Below are positions 24,501-33,064 of a DNA stretch of 64,000 nucleotides, one piece after another (position 1 is the first letter of the stretch; each line of letters begins with the position of its first letter). This DNA is from Bugulina stolonifera (taxonomy: Eukaryota > Bryozoa > Gymnolaemata > Cheilostomatida > Bugulidae): the NCBI GenBank assembly GCA_935421135.1, contig OW285195.1, positions 6,114,701-6,178,700 of the forward strand, written 5' to 3'. The notes under the pieces were generated by a model. That model saw nothing but the letters and a program-made list of their open reading frames with translations. It made no database searches and was not told the DNA's origin. The position numbers and the translations under genes are program-made.

Positions 24501-25300
24501 TTTAGTGCAGACCTATTCATTAGAATTATCCAGTTAATCTTTTTAGCAGCAAGTCCACCCCAAGTATTGTGATAGGCCACTTTAGTACAGTATAGTCTTG
24601 GATGTAGAGTATAGGCTACACTTGATAATATACTTCTTTGCTAGGATGTACAAGTATAGTCAGTACAAGTGGTAATAAACTGTTTTGATACTTATTACCC
24701 TACTAGTGGTATAACTACTCATATTGAAAATAAATCTCACCACTTATAAAGTTTCTAAGCTATGGTCACACTAATTGTAGTATAGACAGAGCAGATCTCT
24801 ACACACATGCTTTCATGTTGAGAATCAAAACAGTTTAATATATAAGCTTACAAAGTTTCTAAGCCCTGGACATACCAAAGGAGAATTATACCACTACTAA
24901 AATATAATTAGCCCCAATGTTAACTCAAATGAGTAAGTTCATATTAAAATACATATTAAAATAGCTAGGATGTACTAGTATAGCCAGTACAAGTGGTAAT
25001 AAACTGTTTTGATACTTATTACACTACTAGTGGTATAACTACTCATATTGAAAAAAATCTCACCACATATAAAGCTTCTAAGCTCCGGTCACACAAATTG
25101 TAGTATAGACAGATCAGATCTCTACATACTTGCTCTCATGTTGAGAATCAAAACAGTTTAATACATAAGCTTACAAAGTTTCTAAGCTCTAGTCATACCA
25201 AGGGAGTATTATATCACTACTAAAATAGAATTAGTCCCAATGTTAACTCAAATGAGTAAATTCATACTAAAATACATATTAAAATAAGTTTACTCACCAT
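21583..25300 (-). CDS. Cargo gene with a novel Cys/His module and Ser/Thr-rich repeats
   Basis: Minus-strand model: exons 23848-23711, 23146-23068 and 22943-21583, all in phase, preceded by an exon that ends exactly with ATG. Two such exons exist: 25300-25298 (favoured, with CCAAT and TATA-like boxes upstream) and 24149-24147. The protein is 526 residues. It starts with a basic segment (KYQRKKYIRKIKTSKKGTKY), possibly a nuclear signal. At about residues 125-210 is a module CFLC-x10-H-IQQ-HF-x4-CFC-x12-H, then FLTDIYS. A low-complexity Ser/Thr/Pro region follows, including a roughly 75-residue direct repeat (both copies begin SGVCSSQFPLPSH). A C-terminal helical segment ends AQAEAYLRVSEEKL. 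I do not recognise the family, but the same Cys/His module occurs in the LTR-element ORF at 59-60.8 kb. It diverges from the I-kappa-B-like gene. Role unknown; DNA or protein binding is a guess. Confidence 0.75.
24330..25295. repeat. Tandem and large direct repeats in the first intron of the minus-strand cargo gene
   Basis: At 24340-24600 a unit of about 88 bp (TTAGAATTATTCAGTTAATC ... AGTGTAATAAATCACTTT) is repeated about three times. At 24645-24960 and 24964-25290 a block of about 325 bp is directly duplicated (both start CTAGGATGTACAAGTATAG or CTAGGATGTACTAGTATAG and include AAACTGTTTTGATACTTATT). No coding signal beyond chance. Confidence 0.75.
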
Positions 25301-25408
25301 ATTAATTGTTGAGTGATGTTTATTCAGAGAAATTAGTAAATATCCACAGAGTTGCAAGTCTTTACTAGGTGGTTGAGTGGTAATGATAAAAATCCTCTCT
25401 CACGCTTG

Positions 25409-25440
25409 CTTTTATGGAAATCTCTGTCCAATCAGAAGTG
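25409..25440 (-). promoter_or_regulatory. Candidate promoter of the minus-strand cargo gene
   Basis: On the minus strand a CCAAT box in reverse (TTCTGATTGGACAG, about 25440-25427) is followed by a TATA-like CATAAAAG (25416-25409). About 110 bp downstream is the ATG at the end of the putative first exon (25300-25298), which is followed by GTGAGT. Arrangement and spacing are plausible for a pol II promoter; not proven. Confidence 0.45.
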
Positions 25441-25462
25441 ATTTGCCTTTTTTTAGTCTGAT

Positions 25463-26410
25463 TTATTGCATCCCGATGTGATTCGATGTAACCCGATGTA
25501 ACCCGATGTAACCCGATGTAACCCGATGTAACCCGATGTGTTTTCGACCTCCCCCGATGTGTTTTCGACCTCCCCCGATGTGATTCGATGTGTCTCGATG
25601 TGTTTTCGACCTCCCCCGATGTGATTCGATGTGTCCCGATGTGTTTTCGACCTTCCCCGATGTGACCCGATGTAACCCGATGTAACCCGATGTGTTTTTT
25701 ACCTCCCCCGATGTGTTTTCGACCTCCCCCGATGTGATTCGATGTGTCTCGATGTGTTTTTGACCTTCCCCGATGTAACCCGATGTGTTTTTGACCTCCC
25801 CCGATGTGATTCGATGTGTCCCGATGTGTTTTCGACCTCCCCCGATGTGATTCGATGTGTTTTCGACCTCCCCCGATGTGATTCGATGTGTTTTCGACCT
25901 CCCCCGATGTGATTCAATGTGTTTTCGACCTCCCCCGATGTGATTCGATGTGTCCCGATGTGTTTTCGACCTCCCCCGATGTGTTTTCGACCTCCCCCGA
26001 TGTGATTCGATGTGTTTTCGACCTCCCCCGATGTGATTCGATGTGTTTTCGACCTCCCCCGATGTGATTCGATGTGTTTTCGACCTCCCCGATGTGATTC
26101 GATGTGTTTTCGGCCTCCCCCGATGTGATTCGATGTGTTTTCGACCTCCTCCGATGTGTTTTCGACCTCCCCCGATGTGATTCGATGTGTTTTCGACCTC
26201 CCCCGATGTGATTCGATGTGTCCCGATGTGTTTTCGACCTCCCCCGATGTGATTCGATGTGTCCCGATGTGTTTTCGACCTCCCCCGATGTGATTCGATG
26301 TGTCCCGATGTGTTTTCGACCTCTCCCGATGTGTTTTCGACCTTTCCCGATGTGTTTCGATGTTTCCCTATGTGTTTTCGATCTTTCCCGATGTGATTCG
26401 ATGCACTCTG
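25463..26410. repeat. Minisatellite between the two divergent cargo genes
   Basis: About 950 bp built from 10-bp phrases: CCCGATGTGA, TTCGATGTGT, TTTCGACCTC and variants such as CCCGATGTAA. They combine into units of about 30-40 bp. The sequence avoids stops in several frames, which creates long artificial readings such as repeated HIESHRGRSKTH on the minus strand. It fills the space between two outward-facing promoters. Confidence 0.92.
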
Positions 26411-26443
26411 ATGTGTTTCCAATGCACTCCAATGTATATGCTG

Positions 26444-26490
26444 TTAGCCAATCAGCTTTATTTGTATCTTTTTATTCACTATATAAAGAG
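26444..26490 (+). promoter_or_regulatory. Promoter of the I-kappa-B-like gene
   Basis: A CCAAT box (AGCCAATCAGC, about 26445-26455) is followed by a strong TATA box (CTATATAAAGAG, about 26479-26490). The start codon at 26574 is about 90 bp downstream, leaving a leader of about 60 bases if transcription begins about 30 bp after TATA. The mirror-image promoter at 25.4 kb uses the same CCAAT-plus-TATA logic. Confidence 0.65.
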
Positions 26491-26573
26491 AGGTGGAAAC
26501 AGTAGTTTAGTTAACTCTTTCTAGCTCCAGTCTGTTCTTAATAGAAATTAAAGAAGGTTAGCACACAAATAGC

Positions 26574-28032
26574 ATGGAAAGTGGATATGGATCAAGCGAG
26601 TATAGCAACAAGCTAATGACTCCTATAAACCAAGAGCTGATGAAGGTAACAGTGGAAAGATGTACAGAACAAAGCAAGTATGAGAATAAAGACTTATTTG
26701 AGGGGGTGTCTGAGCTCTTTCTCCAAAAAAGCTTACCTCTAGATTGGCAGAAATGGGATCCTTTAACCGATATTCGTAATAAGCTTAGCACACAGTTACT
26801 AGAAGAAATTCGTTCTATCTTTTGGGAGCAAGATGGAAAGGATGAAGAGTTGTAAGTTATACATACTTCCAACTATTTTCTTTTTTTTTTTTTTTTTTTT
26901 TTGTTTCGTATTGTCTTTTATGATCAAAATAAAATATGATAGACAAATTTCCCATATAACTACCTCTCAACTATGTGAAAAACAAATATCATGCTAAATG
27001 ATGTAGTGAGGTACTAGAAGCAGCCCGAGATAGAGATGAGAGAGCCATTGCACTCGCGGTATTTGTTGCGAGGAGTCACAAACAACTGAATACAAAGAAT
27101 GCGAATCGGCAGACATTACTTCACCTAACTGTACAGTCTTATTGTTCGGATTCACTAATTCGTCTCATCATCACAAGGGGAGCGGATGGAGCAATAGCCG
27201 ATGCTTGGGGTTAGTGTTTTATAGCACCAATGTTTGCATGCATTGCTTGTTAAAAAATATAGTATTGCAAAACTTGTAACAATTCGATACTTATCTATAT
27301 TGCTAATGTTTATTTGGAAGGTGACACCCCCCTTCACATTGCTGCACGTCTGGGTAGAGCTAAGGTTATTCATGCTCTAACCACAAGTTTGACCAGAGCA
27401 GAAGTAAAGCATCCATACTTCAGAGTTCCTTACAAATCACTTCCCCAAGACAATGTACAGAGCTACAATCATGATGGAAGGAGTGTAGTCCACCTCATTG
27501 TTGAAACAGCGCATAGCAGCAAGCATAGAGAGGCACTAAAAGTACTAAAAAAAAATACTCGGGCTGACTTAGATATGAGGGTAAGTGAATACATTACAGT
27601 GGAATAAAAGTAGAGTAGATCGAATTGATAAGTTAGATGGGGAGTTTAATTCTATTCTCTTGTTTGATATTATAGCGAATGGGAGATGGATATGCCCCAT
27701 CTCACATTGCCATAGAGAATGAAGACTACGAATGTCTACATACATGTCTAAGATTGGGAGCTGATTCTGAAGTTCGTAACTACAAAAGTGAAACTCCTCA
27801 ACAACTAGCTCACCTCTACAAATCAGCAGATATGGTAAGGGACCAACAACATAAAGAAGTATAGATTTCTTGCTTTGTCCACCTTGAGTGATATTCGTCT
27901 GAGTAAAAAACTAAAATCATCTTGTAGGTAAGACTGTGTCAAGAGTTTGGAGCTGGAGCATATCAATTAGAGTATGCTGAGACCGAAGTCGTAAACATTA
28001 TAGCTCCTACGACTTCTGATGAAGATGAGTAA
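26574..28032 (+). CDS. I-kappa-B-like ankyrin-repeat protein, cargo of the 9.5-kb element
   Basis: Exons 26574-26851, 27007-27209, 27321-27580, 27676-27834 and 27928-28032 have GT-AG borders and consistent phases, giving 334 residues, close to the length of animal I-kappa-B proteins. The N-terminus MESGYGSSEYS resembles the DSGxxS phosphodegron that directs I-kappa-B to destruction. Ankyrin-type helices follow from about residue 95: RQTLLHLTV, GDTPLHIAARLGRAKVIHAL, NHDGRSVVHLIVET with a downstream RADLDMR, and GYAPSHIAIENEDYECLHTC followed by RLGADSEVRNYKSETPQQLA. The 33-residue spacer between repeats (VPYKSLPQDNVQSYNHDGRS) recalls the third-repeat insert of I-kappa-B and p105. The C-terminus is acidic (TSDEDE). 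The family binds Rel/NF-kappa-B and keeps it out of the nucleus; that role here is inferred. The stop lies 17 bp from the right inverted repeat. Confidence 0.85.
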
Positions 28033-28049
28033 TAAGTACCTAAACCCCT

Positions 28050-29284
28050 CTTTTATTTATTCTATTGCTACTATTGTGAAGTTTATTTAATATATTACAT
28101 AATGCTGACTTAACACATGCACACAACCTTTTATTTATTCTATTGCTACCATTGTGAAAAGTTTATCTAATGTATAATATACACTGTCTTAACACATGTA
28201 CACAGACTTTCTTGCTAATAACAGATATGACATACTCTTTTAAATATGTGTCTTTTATTCTTTCAATTGTGTTTTAACACGTGTACACAATCTTTTATTC
28301 ATTCTATTGTCACCATTGCGGAAAGTTTATTTAATGTATTATATATGCTGACTTAACACATGCACACGTTTCTTTATTGTCAATACAATGTATATCATAG
28401 AACCAACCCTTCTTCCCATCAGTGTATTTATAGCCAAGACTTTACACATTTCTTTATTAACAATGCGATGCACATCATAAACCATCCCTTCCGTAGTACT
28501 TCTTCTTATCGCTAATGAGAGTTATAGGCGAAGAAGCGCAGCCGAATTCGCTCGTTTAGATCACAAGCTTTTCGAGTGGAGGGCTCGGGAGAAGCGGCGG
28601 GCCGCTGCCTAGTCGCTTGGCCCGGTGGATACGGGGCACCGGCGTCGCCTCCACGTGTACGGTCGGCGCCGCACGCAACGTGGGCGGACGCGGCTTGACC
28701 GCCTCAAACGATTGGTCGTTCGGGTGAGTGGGGGTTGCGGGGTGGGGAGGGTGGGCGGCGGTGGAGGAGGGGTGGCGGTGATGACGGTGATGGCGGCGGC
28801 GGCGGCGGCGGTGGTGGTGGTGGTGGTGGCGGCGGCGGCGGCGGTGGCGGTGGTGGTGGTGGCGGCGGTGGTGGTGGTGGCGGTGGTGGCGGCGGCGGCG
28901 GTGGCGGCGGGGGTGGTGAGGGCGGTGGTGGTGGCGGCGGCGGCGGCGGTGGTGAGGGCGGCGGTGGCGGCGGCGGCGACGGCGGTGGCGCGGACGGGAC
29001 GAGGGCGGTGGCGGGGAGGAGGGAGGAGTGGGAGGTGGGGGAGGGGGAGGGGAGGAGGGTGGGAAGGAGGAAGGGAAGGGGTCGTGGCCGGGTTCGGGGT
29101 CAAGTGTGCAAATGTTTTTTCGACCAATCAGAAGGGGGGATTTTGGGGTGACCTTGGCAAGGTCGTGTGCAAAATTTTTGTGCTCTTCTGTGATTGGTTG
29201 AAATCGGAAATACCGGCTTGTGATTGGTTGAAAACAGGGGTCAATGAGTGCGTGTCTGTCTAGAAGTGCACTGACTATACTACT
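28050..29284 (-). repeat. Right terminal inverted repeat (about 1.24 kb)
   Basis: Inverted copy of 19748-21028: inward-pointing AATAAA-rich units (28050-28480), the GC-rich triplet block (28560-29080) and the CCAAT-box end (29100-29284) finishing in ACTACT. Differences from the left copy are few: one copy rather than two of the 37-bp GATAAGAAG unit, and some triplet changes. Confidence 0.92.
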
Positions 29285-29290
29285 GTCGCA
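29285..29290. repeat. Target-site duplication, right copy (GTCGCA)
   Basis: Exact match to 19742-19747, directly abutting the last T of the right inverted repeat. Followed at 29291-29303 by the remaining end of the interrupted hAT-like repeat. Confidence 0.9.
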
Positions 29291-29303
29291 CATTGCCCAT
29301 GGC

Positions 29304-30360
29304 TGATCTAGGCCTACTATGTACATGTAACTGGAAAATGCTGCGTTTTAAGAATTAAGCTGAGCTAAACTATACAGAAGGAACACAATGCTGCCTGCAA
29401 GCCTTCTAGAAAGTGTCGTCCATTTAGCCCATAGCGTGGGCCCACCCATACATTGTACATGTACCTGTTGCTTATTTATTTCACACCAGCTGATTGTAAG
29501 CATGCATGTTTTAATTCTTAATTTTCTCTAGCACAAGCGCAGGTAGAAATATTGTACTAACAGTGTTTACAGCAGTATTGATTATCCATACACTCCTGCT
29601 AGAATATGCAACTCACCCTCTTGCGCCTATAACCCGCATAATAGCTACCGCCTACTTGATAGAACCTGCTAGTGTTATAACTGCTACAACTTGCTACCTA
29701 CCTGCTAGCACTGACTGTAGAATGACACAATGGTTTCAGGGTTGACAATTAGGTACACGCACATACACCACCTCGTCCTGTAATACATAATCTAAGATGT
29801 AGGAAATCTGTGTATTTATTAGCTACTCCCAAATTTTAACTCTAGGGCTGCAGTCATTGTTCAAAACATTATGCTATAACTCAACAGTTGAATGCCATTA
29901 AAGTTTCCAAAACAACACTTTATTTACCAAGTATTTTTATGTACGTCAACTCGCTTTACGTCACCATATTTGGAAGCGATGACCTGATTGGATGACATTG
30001 CTCAGAGAATTCTAGAATCAGCGCAGCTCTAATTTTACATGATTAAAAAGGACGAGATAATTTTGTATTCTTTTGCCTTAACACACTGATAACTGCATTC
30101 TTATCTGGTGTTACACAAAGGACCAGCCATTAGCGAACTATCGATATGATAAAACAGTGAAACTAACTCAAACCACAGTCATGTTATGTCTGTGTGTGTG
30201 CACATGTGAAGCTACAATGTATAATAATAGGTGACACAACATGTACATGTATATATAATTTTTAAGGTAATAATTACAGAAATGTACGGACTACACACAT
30301 ACTTACATACATTGTATCATGCGCAATGTCTGCGATATACACAAAAGTATGTCGTAATAT
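29304..30360. other. Spacer without recognised genes
   Basis: About 1 kb of non-coding sequence between the 9.5-kb element and the first copy of the segmental duplication. No repeat structure that I can support. Confidence 0.4.
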
Positions 30361-30399
30361 TATATTAACACCATGTAGGCCCTATCTGGGATGCAATAT

Positions 30400-31206
30400 T
30401 GTAATGGTTTCTGTGATTTGGTGCGGTCGTCCTTGGACGACTATCGACCCAGAAATGAAGTGCCTATGAGTGGTAATAGGACTTCGCATTACATGAAAGA
30501 TCGAGCGGTCTCAGTAGCCCAAATACTACCAAAGACGACCCATCTGATCTCAAGTTCGACCTTCAGACTATACAATGAAAGAGAGTAATCCGACCTAGTA
30601 GGCGGTTCGCTAAGCGAATGACCTAGTAAAAGGAAGAGAAAGTCTCTGTATCAAGTATAGATGTGTCTTTATTGAAAGCCAAGTGAAGACTGAGACAATG
30701 AACAGTAAAACAGTGCCCTTTATATAGTATAAGGACTTCCGGCCGACGTGACGTCGGGAAAAGACGACGTGTGGTCGTCCGGAAGTTGCGCAACAAGATG
30801 GCCGCCGGAAGCCCGACGGCCGACCCAAAATAGGTCGGGTTCTACAAAAGTTGCTTATAATGGTCCAATTCATGTACAAAATGAATATCAATGGATTCTG
30901 AGAGGTCGGGCCTCTGTACATGGGTATAAAAGGCATTAAAAAGACTTAGTAATAATCATGTAACTATGTACAATAACATATAGTAAAATACATGAATAGG
31001 AAATGGGTATAAACACATGGAGACACGCATATAGACGGTAATTAAGTGGTTTGAACATGCAATGCAGTTAAAGGTAAGTATACGAACACTAATTATGAGA
31101 ATGTTAGTGTCAGGTGAGTAGTGCTGTAACAACTACTAGGCACTTAAGGTGCGATGGAGCTTCGTCCGGGAGTTGGGGTCGTATACAAATGTCCTGTACC
31201 ATCACA
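30400..31206 (-). mobile_element. Solo LTR of the TGTAATGG family
   Basis: Begins TGTAATGG and ends CATCACA, flanked by ATAT on both sides (30396-30399, 31207-31210). Copy 2 of the duplication shows the empty site, with the same flank reading straight through near 50160-50185. Transcriptional sense is minus: TATATAAAG (about 30720-30730, read on the minus strand) and AATAAA (about 30666-30672) lie in promoter/R order. No internal retroelement sequence remains. Confidence 0.88.
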
Positions 31207-31264
31207 ATATTACCCATCTTTAATTTCTTTGGAGGGGAGTAAACCTCTGCTACAGTAGTATAAC

Positions 31265-31564
31265 CAGGGCTGTAACAACTATTTTTGGCTGAGGGGACAA
31301 AAAGCCCAAGCCGAAGCATCGAGCTGCCCCGACAGATACTAAAAATAGCTTAAAATGTTCTCTAACAAATTTCAGTCAAATATACAGGATCACAGGCCGC
31401 TTATACTGTCTTTTAGACTATAACACTGCCCATAACTGTGTGATCAATGTGTACAAAAGTCACCTATGGAGAATTTATGCCAACAAATTTTTGCTTTTGG
31501 ACAGATTTCTGGGGTGGCAAATGCCCACCTTGCCCCCCCCCCCCCCCTGGTTGTTACAGCCCTG
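31265..31564. mobile_element. hAT-type MITE, 300 bp
   Basis: Inverted ends CAGGGCTGTAACAACTA and TGGTTGTTACAGCCCTG, flanked by AGTATAAC and AGTATAAT, an 8-bp duplication with one change. The other duplication copy has a single AGTATAAT near 50236 and no element. Ends and duplication length fit the hAT superfamily. It contains a C14-16 homopolymer near the right end. Confidence 0.88.
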
Positions 31565-32569
31565 AGTATAATGGAGGCTGGAGGCTGTCAAGTGCAAACA
31601 GTTTCAAGATCTAATAGCAAGGAGAACATAACTAGCCTATGTTTTATTGAGGAGGCAACTATCTATTTATGGGTGTCCAGCCCATGCTACCTCATATTAT
31701 ACATGTATCCAAGTATGATTTTAGTCTATAGGACTCCCAGGCAAAGCGCATTGAGATTACACAATGACAAAGGATACACAATATGAGTGTGTATAAGGAA
31801 TGTAGGTAGTCTCCTATTCTATATTCACATAATCTAAGGTGTAGCACACACTATACAATATATTATATAATTTATGCATACTATACACAACAATCATACA
31901 GGTTTGTAACAACAATTAGGTGCAGTAGTGGAGAAATTTAGATAGCCTTAGTTCCTTGTTTGTGGTTGGGGTTTGGGGTAAGGGCGGTCAACCAGCAAAA
32001 TATAGAGAAGACAACTTCTCCTGCTTCAGTTTTGGCGAAGAACAAAGGCTATCTCAAATAACTCTCTTGGCATTACACCCTACTAGTAAAATAGTAATAG
32101 AGTCAACTTTGTACTTTGTTACAACTCTACTAGTAGATAAAGCCTGTTATCAACATTCCTAACAAAATAAAACTGCATTTATTCTGTTTACAGTCATTCT
32201 CCAACATGAACTATCTTTGTGAACTTCTTCCTGTGATTATAGGTTAGGCTCTTGCCACACTATACATGTAGAAGGTATTTGATTCCCTCAGTTACTTGCT
32301 TACTGTACAAGCAGGTAAGTCACTGATTGTCTTATATCTACTATAATATAGGTAAGTAAGCCTTGCTGAGCTCACGTGTAGGTGTACCATGTATTGTATT
32401 TGTGCAAGACAATGTATCTATGTACATGTACTGTGCATCTATTGTGTGCATGCAGTGTTCGAAGTGTGGTTATACAGGAGTATATGGTGTGTACCCACCT
32501 CAATTTTAGTGGTTATAGGCGGGTACCCTAATTTTAATAGCTAGTTTTTCACATGCAGTCACTGTGGAC

Positions 32570-32646
32570 CTGATAGCGTAGTGGTAGAGTGCCTTACTAT
32601 CATTCATGGGGTCTTGAGTTTGACTCTCACCAGAGCATAATTCTTT
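32570..32646 (+). mobile_element. tRNA-like SINE relic
   Basis: A-box TAGCGTAGTGG and a degenerate B-box (GAGTTTGACTC) lie about 45 bp apart. The corresponding site in copy 2 (about 51114-51165) keeps the A-box region but has lost the B-box. Not a functional tRNA by inspection. Confidence 0.5.
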
Positions 32647-33018
32647 CAGTTTAGTAATTCACTAATTTCTTAGCTACTATAAAATTAAGTGGATAGCTAT
32701 ACAATACTAATCTGTAAGATGACTGGGTGGTTCTCAACTGATTTGTGACCTGGGAGTTGTTGGACGTACATGTGTATTATGTAATTCAGTAGCTGTCCTA
32801 TTTACCAAGCTTAAGTTTCTAAGCCCGTTTTAGAAAATGTCCTGTTTCTAACACTGACATTTTTGAAATGTTCCTTCACCAGGGGTAATTTCCCGACTGG
32901 CACCCAACTACAAGTTGATTAACAGAATTATCTTGTACGTTTGTAAGTGTACAACGTTCCAAAGGAATGTAGGTTGGTACATGAAAGAAATAACACCATG
33001 GTAATATTTATCCTTTGC

Positions 33019-33027
33019 TATAAATAG
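33019..33027 (+). promoter_or_regulatory. TATA box of RING gene, copy 1
   Basis: TATAAATAG. Transcription starting about 30 bp downstream would begin after the ATG at 33041 and before the in-frame ATG at 33065, so 33065 is the likely start. The same box occurs at 52561-52569 in copy 2. Confidence 0.6.
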
Positions 33028-33064
33028 CTCCGCCTATAGCATGGAAGGAGGTTCCGCCCCAATC

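Larger units (their letters stand above)
19748..29284. mobile_element. Complete 9.5-kb element with long terminal inverted repeats and two cargo genes
   Basis: The element is 9,537 bp. Its ends are inverted copies beginning AGTAGTATAGTCAGTGCACT, about 1.25 kb long, flanked by the 6-bp duplication GTCGCA. Long inverted repeats, a 5'-AG start, a short tandem repeat at the very tip and a 6-bp duplication are the hallmarks reported for Polinton/Maverick elements. However, no protein-primed DNA polymerase, integrase, capsid, protease or ATPase frame is visible, and it is about half the usual size. The interior holds two intron-containing genes running outward from the centre: an I-kappa-B-like gene (+) and a gene with a zinc-binding-like module (-). 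It is therefore either a non-autonomous derivative mobilised in trans or a distinct element type. Other superfamilies making about 6-bp duplications (IS3EU, Dada) are possible alternatives. The near identity of the two ends suggests recent insertion or gene conversion. Confidence 0.9.

Noticed and set aside
25463..26524. Long frames with repeated HIESHRGRSKTH or similar
   Set aside because: Pure minisatellite reading, open in several frames on both strands; placed between two real promoters.
19748..29284. Reading the 9.5-kb unit as an ordinary inverted segmental duplication of host DNA
   Set aside because: The exact 6-bp duplication at both outer borders, the interrupted hAT repeat and identical tips fit insertion better than duplication.
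30610..30939. Frames of about 90-110 residues found in every LTR copy (also near 45217, 49679, 58595, 60982)
   Set aside because: They repeat because the LTR DNA repeats; they cover promoter, R and U5, and frames differ between copies.
32570..32646. Possible tRNA gene
   Set aside because: A-box and B-box strings occur, but acceptor and anticodon stems do not pair; the duplicate copy has lost the B-box.
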